Assembly (NCBI GenBank): GCA_018287875.1
Contig: JAGVVL010000015.1
Span: 3,534,001-3,598,000 of the forward strand
DNA from: Nigrospora sphaerica
Taxonomy: Eukaryota > Ascomycota > Sordariomycetes > Amphisphaeriales > Apiosporaceae
Length of the DNA stretch: 64,000 nt
Direction: 5' to 3'
A program made the position numbers and the translations under genes. Position 1 is the stretch's first letter; every line of letters starts with the position of its first letter. The notes under the pieces are model-generated. The model saw only the letters and a program-made list of their open reading frames with translations, had not been told where the DNA came from and ran no database searches. Shown one piece after another: positions 45,157 to 56,112 of this stretch.

Positions 45157-45533
45157 AATGATGGCTAAGTGATAACAAAGCTAAAAAAAAACTCGGTAGA
45201 ACCAGGTCGCAGCGGAGGCTGGGTTCATTACTGTCTCCTAAGTGAGGGGCTGCCGATATGCGGCTGAATAAGACGCAGCTCATCACGTGCAGGCAGTCCC
45301 TCCTAGAGCCTCGCAGGCTCTGCGGTATCTATCGTATCATCTGTCGCTGACTAAACCTAGTAGAGGTTCAGCGCCTAGGATTGCGGGGTTGCAGTGGCTG
45401 AGCGGCAGGCGGCTGACGGCTTTTCACGCGGTGGGATAGAGAACGGAAAGCCTTGCTGACATCTATCCTTCCACTTAATAGCAATCCGCAAAACCAACTG
45501 ACTTTCATGAACCGAACGTAGCGGTCCGACGAC
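45157..45533. promoter_or_regulatory. Shared bidirectional promoter of effector and NLR genes
   Basis: A 377-bp gap between the two divergently transcribed genes. It is short enough to allow co-regulation. It contains an A-rich patch at 45182-45190 (aaaaaaaa near the effector side) and no clear TATA box. Confidence 0.5.
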
Positions 45534-48041
45534 ATGCACCCGCAAACTGAGTTTGGGTCTATCGCGGCCCGATCCGCTTTAGTGGGGAACCACATCACCG
45601 GCGGCACGAACAGCTTTATCTTCCATGGAAGTGAAGGTGGGCAAGCCGATCGCGTATACGCTCGGGCAAATCTAACCGGGCCAGGCGTTTCCGAACCCAA
45701 GCAACATCACGCATACCATGTCATCCCTTTTCCGCCAAACGAAGAACTCGTTATCCGTCCCGACCTCGTTAGCGAGGTGAAGCGACTCCTCCCCGCAACA
45801 TCCAGCTATCAGAGTGCTGCGTTAAGTGGTTTGGGCGGGTCGGGGTAAGCTAGCATCTGCTGCCTCGTACGCGCAGTAGCTATGCTAACTAAGTAATGTA
45901 GGAAAACCCAGCTTGCTCTCGCCTACGCATACGACCGATGTCACGATCCTACTTGCTCCGTTTTCTGGATCCACGCCGACAGCGAGACGTCCTTCACACA
46001 AGACTGCCAAACGATTGCGCAAGAACTCGGTCTCGCCGCCGACCGTAAGGGCAAAGATCTCCTACACGCCGTGCGTCGGCGGATCGAGACAACGCCGAAT
46101 TGGGTCCTTATTCTTGACAATGCAGATAACCTGCAGCTTTTCGGCGTGGGGCATACAGGCCAACAGCCAGACGCTGCCGAAATGAACCTGGCTGATTTTG
46201 TGCCACGAGCTTCCAACGGGACGATACTATGGACAAGTCGCGATGAACGCATTGGCAGCCTAGTTGGAGCAAGCCGGGTCATCCGCGTTGCGCAAATGAC
46301 TTACGAAGAAGCCAAAGCTTTACTCGAGAATGGAAGGGCGCTAAACACAAGCACAGAAGAGTCGCAGGCTCTTCGTACGTTGTTTAATGCCCTGGGCTAC
46401 CTTCCCCTGGCTATCACGCAGGCCGCAGCCTACATGCGGAGAACATTGGCCACGATCGATGACTATCTCTCGAAACTCCAGCAGAAGCGGAAAGCCCGTT
46501 GGAAACTACTACGAAACTCGGAATACGATAGGCATCGACGACGTGGAACATCGAATAGCATCATCGACACTTGGAACATTTCTATTGACCACCTTCGCCA
46601 GGAGAGCGAATTGACATACTATATTCTTCATGTTCTTGCGTACGTGGACAACCAACACATTCCATTTAAGCTGATCCAAGAGGCGGCTCGACAGCGGAAA
46701 GGCCTCGATACCGGAACCCATCGTCGAAACAGCAGCACGGCAAGCCAACGCGACAGCGACAGCGAATGGAGTATCGACGGTGAAAGTGGCGGCCAGAGCA
46801 GCGACAGTGATAACGAAGACGATGGCCTCGAAGAAGCAATCGCACGGCTCCGGGAGTTCTCATTTCTACACGCTCGGGCTTCGAACAAAGAAAGACAAGA
46901 GCGCGTGTTCGAAATGCATCAGCTGGTTCAAGAAGCTGCTATGCACCGCCTACAGGACCAAGTAGCGACCGGCGCTGGATCCGAATCATACTTTGCGAAG
47001 ACAGCCTTCCAAGTCATAGACGCCCTTTTCCCGCACAGCCAACAAAACACGTGGCCTGAATGTGAAGAGTACCTCCTACATGCACAGAAGTCCGGGAACT
47101 GGGCCGACCTACATGAAGGAGGAGCAGACATAGCAATGCTGCTGGATCGAGTCTCCCTTTATCTATATGATCGGGGCCGTTGGAGAGAAAGGGAGCCGGT
47201 GGATAAGATGAAGCTCCGATTCCGAAAAAGGATTCTACAGAAGAAACACCCCGACACAATGTCGAGCATGGCGGATCTCGCAGCGACATACTATGAGCAG
47301 GGGAAGTACGATGAGGATGAAAAGATCTCAGTGGAACTGCTAAAGCTACGGAAGGAGGTGCTCGGCGACCGGCATCCCGACACGATCTCGAGCATGGCAT
47401 CGCTCGCAACGACGTATCATGCGCAGAGGAGGTCCAAAGAGGCTGAGATGATCTACATAGAAGTGCTAAAGCTACGGAAGGAGGTGCTCGGCGACCGGCA
47501 TCCCGATACGATCCGGAGCATAGCGGAGTTCGCCGTGACGTACTTTAGACAGCGGAAGTATAACGAGGCCGAGGCGATCTTCATGGAAGCGCTAGAGCTA
47601 CAGAAGAAGGTGCTCGGCGACAGGCATCCCGACACCATCTGGAGTATGGTGTCCCTCGCAGCGACATATTATGAGCAGGGGAGGTACGATGAGGATGAAA
47701 AGATCTCAGTGGAAGTGTTAAAGCTACGGAAGGAGGTGCTCGGCGACCGGCATCCCGACACGATGCAGAGTATGGCGTACCTCGCGGTGACATACTATAA
47801 ACAGGAGAGGTATAAAGAGGCCGAGACGATGGAGGTGGAAGTGCTAGAGCTGCGGAAGGAGGTGCTTGGCGACAGGCATCCCGACACGATCCGGAGCATG
47901 GCGGACCTCGTAAAAACGTATCATATGCAGGGGAAGTACGACGAGGCCGAGAGGATTAAGGTGGCAATGTTCAGTCGTGATCATACAAATACGATAGATA
48001 CTATGACGAAGCTTACAAAATCCCTTACCATCGGAGAGTAA
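45534..48041 (+). CDS. NB-ARC-TPR NLR (STAND) receptor with N-terminal amyloid-like motif
   Basis: Two exons, 45534-45844 and 45902-48041 (57-nt intron with GCTAAC branch), give 816 residues, intact. Residues 12-31 (ARSALVGNHITGGTNSFIF) form a short motif resembling the tail of the neighbouring effector. A short linker follows, then an NB-ARC ATPase: P-loop GLGGSGKTQ (split by the intron at Gly104), VLILDNADN Walker B (171-179), TILWTSRDER and a LPLAI segment (about 271-275). A charged Ser/Asp-rich insert (about 375-415) precedes the winged-helix end. From about residue 552 six 42-residue TPRs follow (HPDTxxSMAxLAxTYxxQGKY...). Known relatives are nucleotide-dependent switches that oligomerise on ligand binding. 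Confidence 0.92.
47246..47970 (+). repeat. 126-bp TPR-coding tandem repeats
   Basis: Six tandem units with an exact 126-bp period, each encoding one 42-residue TPR. Long blocks such as GAGGTGCTCGGCGACCGGCA recur almost unchanged between units (for example near 47356, 47482, 47734). The strong identity indicates recent duplication or gene conversion, common in NLR ligand-binding domains. Confidence 0.88.
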
Positions 48042-48464
48042 ATATACGCAGCATTTCATATGTTTGCTAAGCCAAATGAAATTATATTTTAACGAGTGTG
48101 CCCCTCCACTTTTGATAGGAAAGGCCGCCGGTAAGGCAGTGTCGATAGATACCGTGTCCTATAAGTTTGTCGTCAATGAGACACGCGGATTGAAACTGTT
48201 GTGACCCGGTAAGGTCAACCCCTACGCTGCGAAGCTCCTAGGCCGAACCAAACGTCATCCGCTGTCGGTCTGCGCCGGCGCGGTGGTAGAGAACTGGCAT
48301 GGAGTTGACACACGTGAAGTGCTCGGCCCACGGGGGCAACTGCATCGACTCGAGCACTTTTGTAAGATTTTGCATAGGAAAGAGCTTTTGGGTGCTGACT
48401 GCAGCTAACAGACTTGCGTTTCGGAGAAGACGGTTACATCTTGAGGGGGGAGGGGCACTTACGT
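48042..48464. other. Intergenic region downstream of NLR
   Basis: About 420 bp; no gene supported. The sequence before 48464 has no clear promoter for the P450 fragment that follows. Confidence 0.45.
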
Positions 48465-48912
48465 CTTGGTATGGTTTGCGTATTATATCATATCTCGAAC
48501 CGCTGGTCATCTGGTGTTTTGTGTCGTCGGTGCTCGCGTGGCGCCGGCTCCGGCACATCCACGGTCATTTGCTGGCCTCCTTCTCGTACCTCTGGATCGG
48601 CCTGTCGACGCACCGCGGCCAGCAGGCGCAGCGGCTCTTTGCGGCCGCCGAGCTGTGCGGCGCGCTCGTCCGCATTGGACCCAACGACGTGGCGACGGCC
48701 GACGCCGACCTGGTACGCCGCATCAACGCGGAAAAAAGCCGGTACTGGAAGTCCCCCCTAGTACCAGCGCATCCGCTTCAACTCCTACTACCCGACTATG
48801 TTCACCCGGCTCAACCCGCGCGATTACGGCCAGTTCAAGGTCAAGGTGGCGGTGGCGTACGGCGGCCGCGTGATAAGCAAGCTACATTCCTCGGTGGACT
48901 AGCAGATCTGAA
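48465..48912 (+). pseudogene. Cytochrome P450 N-terminal fragment (pseudogene)
   Basis: A truncated P450 start is readable: a hydrophobic membrane helix (SYLEPLVIWCFVSSVLAW), a decayed proline hinge (RRLRHIHGHLLASFSYLW), then ALVRIGPNDVATADADLVRRI and SRYWKSP in one frame. After a one-base shift in the C run near 48757-48763 the next frame continues with a TAG where Trp is expected, then YQRIRFNSYYPTMF and FKVKVAVAYGG, and ends in further stops (about 48898-48912). The remaining 70 percent of a P450, including the heme loop, is absent. Related to the intact gene at 29595 only by family. Confidence 0.8.
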
Positions 48913-48944
48913 GCCTGGGGAGCCTGATTCGTCGAAGTAACTGT

Positions 48945-50208
48945 TCAGAATGGACGGCAACACCAGCATCCTGAACTGCTTTCCGAGTCCCCAGAGCACG
49001 GTAACGCCAACGTGCTCACCGCGGTGCACAGAAGGAGCAGGAACAAGCCCCAAATCTTGTTCGTGAGACACCCCGGCGGAAACGGGCCAACGATACCCCC
49101 GACGCTGAGGAAGTGATGAGCAGACCGCCCTGGGTTGTGTTGAACCCCAGGTTGGTACTGTAGGTCGGGAGGTACACAGCTGGTAGGAAGTTCTCCAAGC
49201 CTTGCAGCAGCATAGCCAATGCCAACAACCAAAAGAGCGGCGTCTTGAACGGCTGCCACGAGAAATTCTGGTTCCTTTTGGTGCCGAGGTCCGTGGTCCG
49301 CGGCTTGACCAACGAGATACTCATCGTGATTCCCGAGCCGGAGAAAATGGCTCAAATGATAATCATCGCACGTGGTTCGAGTTTTTGTAGCGCAGTGGCG
49401 AAGATAGGTGATCCGATGGCGGCGGAGAGATTATTGCATCACAAACTTGACAAGCGCCCCGGCCAGCTTTCCTTTCTGGACGAGGACTAGTTTATCATGA
49501 AGGAGCTTAACAGATATCGTTGGCAAGCCTCCGCCGCTCGAAGAACCAGTCGTCGACATAGACCATGGAAGGCGCTGCCAAGAGTCCGCTACCAATGCCG
49601 TACAACATCCCCTAAGTGAGGATGATCTGATACGGCTGCATCCCCACTAGCTCGCCTGCACGCAAGGTAGCGGACTGGTTCGCTATCGTCGAGAAAACGG
49701 CACCCAAAGAGGCGAGAACCAGAATCACCATTCAGATCCACACCATGGGCTTTTGATGATGAGGGTTTGAGATGAGATATTGGAGGAGAAAGGGCGCGAC
49801 GTCATCTGCGGCAGGCCCTGCGCAAGGGGTAAGCCGGACGGATAGGTACCCTGAAAAAAAAGGTAATACTTCTCACGAGCTACACCATGCCCGTCGAGGC
49901 CACCAGTTGGTTACCCACCAGCGGTCTGTGGTGGAAGTAGTGATTGCGGAAGATGCCGAAGCTCGTCCCGAAACCTGGTTGGAGAGCAACTACCAGCATT
50001 TCGACCCGTCGTGGTGTTAGGCGTTCTCCCACTCACCCCAAGTAAGGGTGAAGGCGAAGGACACGGCGAGGAGGACGGTCCAGGCCGGCCTTTCCCGATC
50101 CCGCGGCGCCGGGCTGGATCGGGCTTCTACCGATTCCTCCGCCGCGGTAATGTTTCCAAGCGTGCCCATGTTGCCAAACGGGTTGGGTAGCCGGGGACAA
50201 AGGGACAA
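48945..50208 (-). pseudogene. Monocarboxylate-type MFS transporter pseudogene
   Basis: Minus-strand pieces in shifting frames follow the order of an MFS/MCT-like transporter. The N terminus (about 50208-50017) ends in RPAWTVLLAVSFAFTLTWG, the first membrane helix. Around 49490-49740 are GMLYGIGSGLLAAPSMVYVDDWFFERRRLAN and LGAVFSTIANQSATL. Around 49030-49324 are KPRTTDLGTKRNQNFSWQPF (central loop) and TPLFWLLALAMLLQGLENFLPAVYLPTY (helix 7). Stops and frameshifts interrupt it repeatedly, so no product is expected. The family carries monocarboxylates or siderophore-like metabolites. It lies tail-to-tail with the P450 fragment, as if both came from one lost cluster. Confidence 0.82.
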
Positions 50209-51599
50209 GGAAACTTCCGACGGAGGAGTTCAAAGACGACGGGTATTCATTGCCCCCGCCGGCTCCCTCAACCGGTGAGGCAGGCCCTCAGAGTTGCGGG
50301 TCCACGCTCTCGGATAGCGTGGTCACAACAGAACACGTCAGGTCACACTATTCAAGCAAGCAGCCATGTACAGACAAATGCAAGCCGACCAACACGAGCC
50401 CCTTACCGCGGGATCCCTGCCTCCTGCATCCGGGTAAATGCAAGATACCAGAAGCGCTGATTATTGGCTCGCTGCGTCGGGTAAGCTGGCGTTTGGCACA
50501 CCGAGGAACGGGCCGCCGCCGGCGCTCGTCCCTAATGGACAGCTTCGTTATTCGCCTGGCCGCGGTGTTAGGGGCATCGCATACTCGAAATCGTTTTATG
50601 TGGATATGACGGGTGCTCGTGCCCAGAAAGCTGTGAACGCTTAAGGGAGTGTCGCTAGTGTCGGTGCTTACAGTGGGGGGAGAGAATGACTTGTGCTTTT
50701 CGAAAGGCTTCATCCATACGATGTATTTCTCAATGGCGAAGTGCCGGGACACATATCTTGCTTTCTTCTATTCTACTCCATCTACGACGCTGGAACTGTA
50801 AGTTAACACTCAGTAGGTGCAGAGCTCCGACGCTGAGGGCAAGACAAGATACCAAGATTGCAGTGCCAGTGAACTTTTCCTATTTCCAGCAGCAACACGT
50901 CCTCAGAAGCTCAAAATCCGCAAAAACACTTCAGCGGGCGCAAATTCTATTTACAGTTGCCTACCCATGTATATTCATTGAATCATGGCTAGTCCAGAGC
51001 TTTTCGATGTCGCGTACCTACCCATGCCAAGAGGTGAAGGAGGCAAGGGAGAGAGACGGGCAGACTGTCGGGATTACCGGTCAGTTTGCAGGCGTCCAAA
51101 GCCAGGGGTGGAAGGCCAGTTGTTTGCACGCATGCGGCTCGGCCTGTAGACATCCGATGTAATCACCGTCGAGGCATTTTAAAGAGGCTCACAAGCACGC
51201 CGCGTCGGAGTTCAGCGACCACATACACGGCCTTGCCACCGACGCCACTTTGGCGTCCGCCCAATTTCCGCTCGCCTTTGCATCCTTTTCTACGTCCAGC
51301 CGCGAAAAGCGCACAGCGCCAGATTTCAGAAAGGGCGAAAAGACGACAGAATTGGGTCGTTACGGGAAATGGTGTAATGTGTTATATTCATCTATGCTAC
51401 TGTGCTAAATTGCGTGGTCGATGCGGATGTCAAGCAGATACTTAGTCACGAAATTAGCGAGTGTCCCTTGGCAGCGAGTGTCCCTTGGCAGCGAGTGTCC
51501 CTTGGCAGCGAGTGTCCTTTGGCTCCGAGTTGAGCAAAAAAGAAGCGTTTACACTTTACGATGGAGCGGAAGAATAAAATCACAATGGTCTCCGGTTCC
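50209..51599. other. Intergenic stretch with a 17-bp tandem repeat
   Basis: About 1.4 kb. The upstream part may still hold the extreme 5' end of the transporter relic (to about 50278). No other gene was recognised. The 17-bp array at 51457-51524 lies just downstream of the DUF4139 gene's stop codon. Confidence 0.5.
51457..51524. repeat. 17-bp tandem repeat, four copies
   Basis: Four head-to-tail copies of GCGAGTGTCCCTTGGCA. The first three are identical, the fourth differs by T for C and at its end. It lies about 75 bp beyond the 3' end of the DUF4139 gene, so it could be in that gene's 3' UTR. Confidence 0.92.
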
Positions 51600-54244
51600 C
51601 TAGGCGTTAATCACATGATAGCCAGACGGAAGTGCACACTGATACTCGAGGGGCAACTTGACCTTGCACCCAGCGTTGAGGGACACGTCCCACGACACCT
51701 CGCCACCTTCTTTGAGGGTGGCAACGGCCTTTCCCCAGGCCTTAGCGTCGTGGTCGTCCGCTGCCGGCACGCCCGTCGCGATGCCGGGGCCGTCGGGCCG
51801 CAGGCCCTCGGGCTGCAGGACGGCGACGCGGAGGCGCTCGTCCTCGCTGAGGGGCACCTGGTCGAGGACGGTGATGCGCACGGGACGGCCCTGGGCGCCG
51901 TAGGAGCGCGTATTGGACAGCGTTACGGCACGTGTGTAGACGTCGCTGTTCTCCTTGTTGAAGACGGCCAGGCCGATCTGGCTGTGCTTGACCTCGGGCT
52001 TTGCGTACGTCACGCTGATGGCCGGGTCGACGCCCAGGTTCAGCGTGAACCACTCGCCCGGGCTGCAGCGCGGCGGCATCGTGCGCCCCAGGAACGTGCC
52101 GTCGAGCGTCAGCCCCGTGCGCGCCTTCAGCAGCGTCATCTGGTCGCTGTTGCGCAGCTTGACGCTGAGGTAGGCGGCAGCCTTGTGTTTGGCCACGACC
52201 TTGTGTTGGAAGGTGACGATGGGGAAACTGATGCGCGCCACCCGTTGCTTCGAGGCTGTGGACGACGGGGCCAGTGTCTTGAGGCCGGGAAGATCGTACG
52301 TAGTCGTGAACCCCGTTTCCTCAAACGCCGACTCGGCAAAGGCCAACTCGGGTTGCGGCGCCAGGCTCGTGGTGGCATCGGCTGGTTCGGGCACATTGGC
52401 CGCTTCTTGCGGACCATCGCCAGAAGGAGCTTCCGCGGCCCAAGGGTGGCGCTGACCAAACATGCTCCCTGCAGCTGAAGGCTGGCTGGCTTCTCCGGAA
52501 AAGGACTGTTGTTGTTGACTCTGACTTGACCCGAACAACCCGCCCCCCGTATTATGTGTTTGAGCAGCGCCGGCATTGGATGCCCCACCGAATAAAGAAC
52601 TTGTAGGCTGTGCATTTGAAGCCGGCGCACCACCAAAGAGACCACCACCTAGGGCGGGCCCGCCAAACCCTCTAGAAGTAGGTGCACCAAAACCACCAGT
52701 GCCAGGCTGCCCGAATACACTGGCAGCCTGGTTAGGAGGGTTGGGGCCGAAAAGGCCGCCGCCCGGGACAGGTAGCTTAGGCCCGAAAAGGCTGGGCTTC
52801 TGGTGCGGAGGCGCGGAAATAACATTGCTGAATAACCCCGGTCTGAACTGGGTTTCGACGCCGAACATTTCCGCCCGAGACTTGGACATGGGACGCTGGG
52901 ACCCGATTCGCGCTTGCCTAGATACGCGCTCCTCTTTCGAAAGGGTGGCCTCGCCCTTGAGGCTGTACTTGGTCTCCTGGGCTAGCGTCACGCGCCAGGG
53001 CTTGAGATCGGGTATCTCCTCGTCAAGGTTGGACGAGTCGGCGTGCGAAGTGGAGAGGACCACCTTGCAGCCCGACCACGTCTCTGACGTCTCGTTGGTC
53101 AGTAGCGCGTCGAAGCAGAGGTGGCCCGTGTTCTCCGTCGTTGAAACAACGAGGTCATACGCCGGCGACCAGAAGGCGTAGGCCGTCATGTAACTGATGG
53201 TGATGTCGCAGGTGCTGGTGGCATCGGTGTCCGCCGAGTCCTCGAGCTCCGCCGCCGAGATCACCTTGGCGGTGTCGCTCGAGACCGAGCTGCGGCGTAG
53301 AGAGGTCGGGGTGAAGGCGCTGGCGTCGAGACTGATCTTCAAGGTGTACACCTTTCTCGGCCAGAACGAGGCCCTCTCGCGGCGTTTGCGCTCCTTTTCA
53401 TTGGACCGCTCTAGCTTCTGTCTGGCAATCTTTGCCTTTTCCTTCTGTTTGATCTTGAGTTCCTTAGCCTTCTTCTTGGCCTCGGCGGACTTTCTCTTCT
53501 CGGCTTGCACGATCAAGCGACTTTCCTCCCTCTGGAGCTTGGTGATGGTCTTGAGGGCCTTGCGCTGCCGGGTCAGTCCGTCCATGTAATCTTCAAAGGC
53601 TTTGGTGCGCTCCGTGCGGTACGTGTCGAGGCACGGGGCAATGCTCTCCGCTGTGGAGGAAATCTCGGGGGTCTTGTCCTTGTCATCCGAGGACGAGCTT
53701 TGGCTACGACCCATGGCCACGCTGTTGCCGTATTGGTTGAGAAAGGTGACTTGAGTCTCGGCACTGATGACGAGCTCGCGACCGCGCTTTTCCTCGTCAC
53801 GTGCGAGAGCTAGCTTGTCTCGCACTGCCTCTAGTTTGGTGTCCTCGCCAAAGTCGACCTCTTCATCGTCCTCATCTTCCGAGTTTTCGCCACTCGAGTC
53901 ATCCGAGTCCAAGTCTGGGTAGAAGTCCCGGAAGATGTCTCGATTCGGCAGAAGCTCCACGGCTATATCGGTGATGATGGCGGACCCGGTGCCCTCGACC
54001 TTGATGGACTGCTCATCCACAGTGGGGCTCAGTCCTACGACGGTGATCTGGTTTGTTCCTGGCTGGTAACGGCATGTCAGCGGCGGTACCAAGCGCGTCA
54101 AAGTTCGAGTTCAGGCAATACCATACATACCTTGAGTGTGACGTTCTTGATGTCGCGCACGACCAGAGCTCTTGCGGGGAAAAGAGTGACGCAGCGCGTG
54201 CCTAGATCACGCACGTGATACTCGCTGTGAGGAGGGGTTTCCAT
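51600..54244 (-). CDS. DUF4139-family protein with FG-repeat insert
   Basis: Two exons (54244-54131 and 54062-51600, 68-nt intron) give 858 residues. The start METPPHSEYHVRDLGTR is chosen because it joins in frame to PGTNQITVVGLSPTVDEQSI, the normal N-terminal DUF4140 strand. A long Lys/Glu/Arg-rich coiled coil (about 150-270) follows, then the DUF4139 beta domain (YMTAYAFWSPAYDLVVS, SETWSGCKVVLST). A Gly/Phe-rich insert of about 140 residues (about 435-572), with many FG and GLFG units, splits the domain; its C-terminal half resumes (TTYDLPG, GEWFTLNLGVDP) and ends in LPLEYQCALPSGYHVINA. The family is widespread but biochemically obscure. FG inserts in such proteins have been seen in other fungi as far as I recall; function is unknown. 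Confidence 0.88.
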
Positions 54245-56112
54245 GGTGAGGGGCGGGGCTTCAGGTCACGACCAGCAGACACGGATCAGAACACAGCAAG
54301 ATGGCAAGCCTGAGGCCTGAATATATCACGATATCGAGGAAAGTCTGACCACTAAGGCGTTCAAAAAGTCGGAAAGGGTTGCTGAACTTTCAAAGTACTG
54401 TAAAGAGTCACGTACCGGAAAGGTACCTTTTATGTAAGCCGTGGGTAGCTGCTGCCTAATGGGGCATCCTTTTTCGTACTAGCGCCCGGCTGTATGCGGG
54501 GCTTCTGTGACTCATCAGCTTGGGTTTGAATCCCATGCATTTCTGCTCCCTTTCCCTGTATGCATAAAAGGATGGTTTTTATGCACGAGTATCGTGTTCA
54601 TGGAATTGTTGTGGATTGCGTAGTTACAAGCACATGGGTCGGCAGCGAGGATGCGACTAACTTTGAATATATGGGTGCCACTCTACTGAGCCGGCTCGGC
54701 TGGGGAATCTTGTGGTGCTGGCCATCATGTTGCCTTTTGAAGTGAAAGGACAAACCGACACAACATTTGACGCAAACATGAGGCTATTCGCAACTGCTTG
54801 GTGTCGCCCGCCAGGTCACGTGAGGCCCTCTACCAGCTAGGGATTCGCATGGTGACAAGGATCCTCAACCTACTATCCCAAATACTGCGCCTACCTAGAT
54901 TTTTTTTGTTTTCTTTAAATGGACAGCTTGAAGCCTCGCTTTCCACGTCCTCTGCAGTGCGGCAGCACCATTGCAAACTTAGGTTCATGAATCGAGAAGA
55001 GGTTGACATCAGGGACTAGGAGGATGGGAGGAATGCCCCATGATCGCACGGATGTGACTAAGCTGTCAGTCGCCGAGGTTGTCTAATTTAACGCAAACTC
55101 TCCCCCGTGGCGCATGTCTTTCTATTGGCCTGGCAATCCGGTCCAATCAGCGTTTTCCGTAGTTTCATTCGTTTCGAGCGGCTACCTCAATGATCCTGGT
55201 GGTTATCATTCCTTGGCAGGCCACATCAAACATATCAGCCACGTTGATATGCGAAGTCTTGCCGTTTTTCCGAGGCAGCTGTCAGACTAACCGCAAAACG
55301 AATATCTGTGGACGTCCCGTGCGAACGCAGCTGATTGGATAATTTTAGACGTAGTCGATGGATAATGCAAGAACAGTCTGCCACACAAAGCTCAAGACGG
55401 GCCCTTTCTTTGTAGTGGGTTGATACCAGTTCACTGGGGAGTCCCACCAGGGACGCAGCGACAACTCGATAGGGGGCATAACTACCCCAGACCCAGAATT
55501 CGCGAGCTATGTGTGGAGGTGACGTGGCCGTGTCAAAAGTATGCGACTGCTGCTAAATGGACCAATCAGACTGCCATCAGCATCCCGGCCTCCGTTTCTA
55601 CTGCAACCTATATGATATCCATAATCGTCCTCCGGCTAACGATGATGAGGTACATATCACCACAACCTCCGAAGGTTATGTATACACCTGCTTCACAGTG
55701 ATGATATCACATTCCACGTGAAGTGATGACATAGAAACGCACAGGCTCCAAGTGTTACAAGGCATATTCTTGTAGCAGGATGAGAATAAATAGATTTCCA
55801 AGTTCCGAAAGCCATTTAGGTCTTTTGCATGGACTATGTATAGCTTCACTGGCCCGTGCATGTCGTTTTGCCACCCCACAAGTGGAAATGCGATTCAGGG
55901 GCCACTTCGGCAGGGGTCAGAAACTTCCGATCATGGATATCGAGGATGAAGCCAATCAAGTCAACAAGACGCCACTCCACAAACGGCCCTTAATTCGCAA
56001 AACAACATTGAGATCAATGCACTGACGGACGGCGGCAACCAGCAAAAGGCCGCCAAAAGCGCCGCATGCAGCAGGAGTTTCCCACGGCATCTCAGCTGTA
56101 CAATCCTCGCCC
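54245..56112. other. Divergent intergenic region, DUF4139 / CorA-ankyrin
   Basis: About 1.9 kb with both promoters. No gene was recognised; short open frames overlap. A tRNA-like T-arm near 54515 does not complete a cloverleaf (see rejected items). The region has a somewhat lower GC content than the flanking genes. Confidence 0.5.

Noticed and set aside
51561..52478. 305-codon open frame on the plus strand
   Set aside because: It is antisense to the C-terminal part of the DUF4139 gene and has no domain.
54470..54550. tRNA-like T-arm (TTGGGTTTGAATCCCA)
   Set aside because: A possible T-stem and loop exist, and an ACTCATCA stretch could pass as an anticodon loop, but no matching acceptor or anticodon stem can be formed within a tRNA-sized span.
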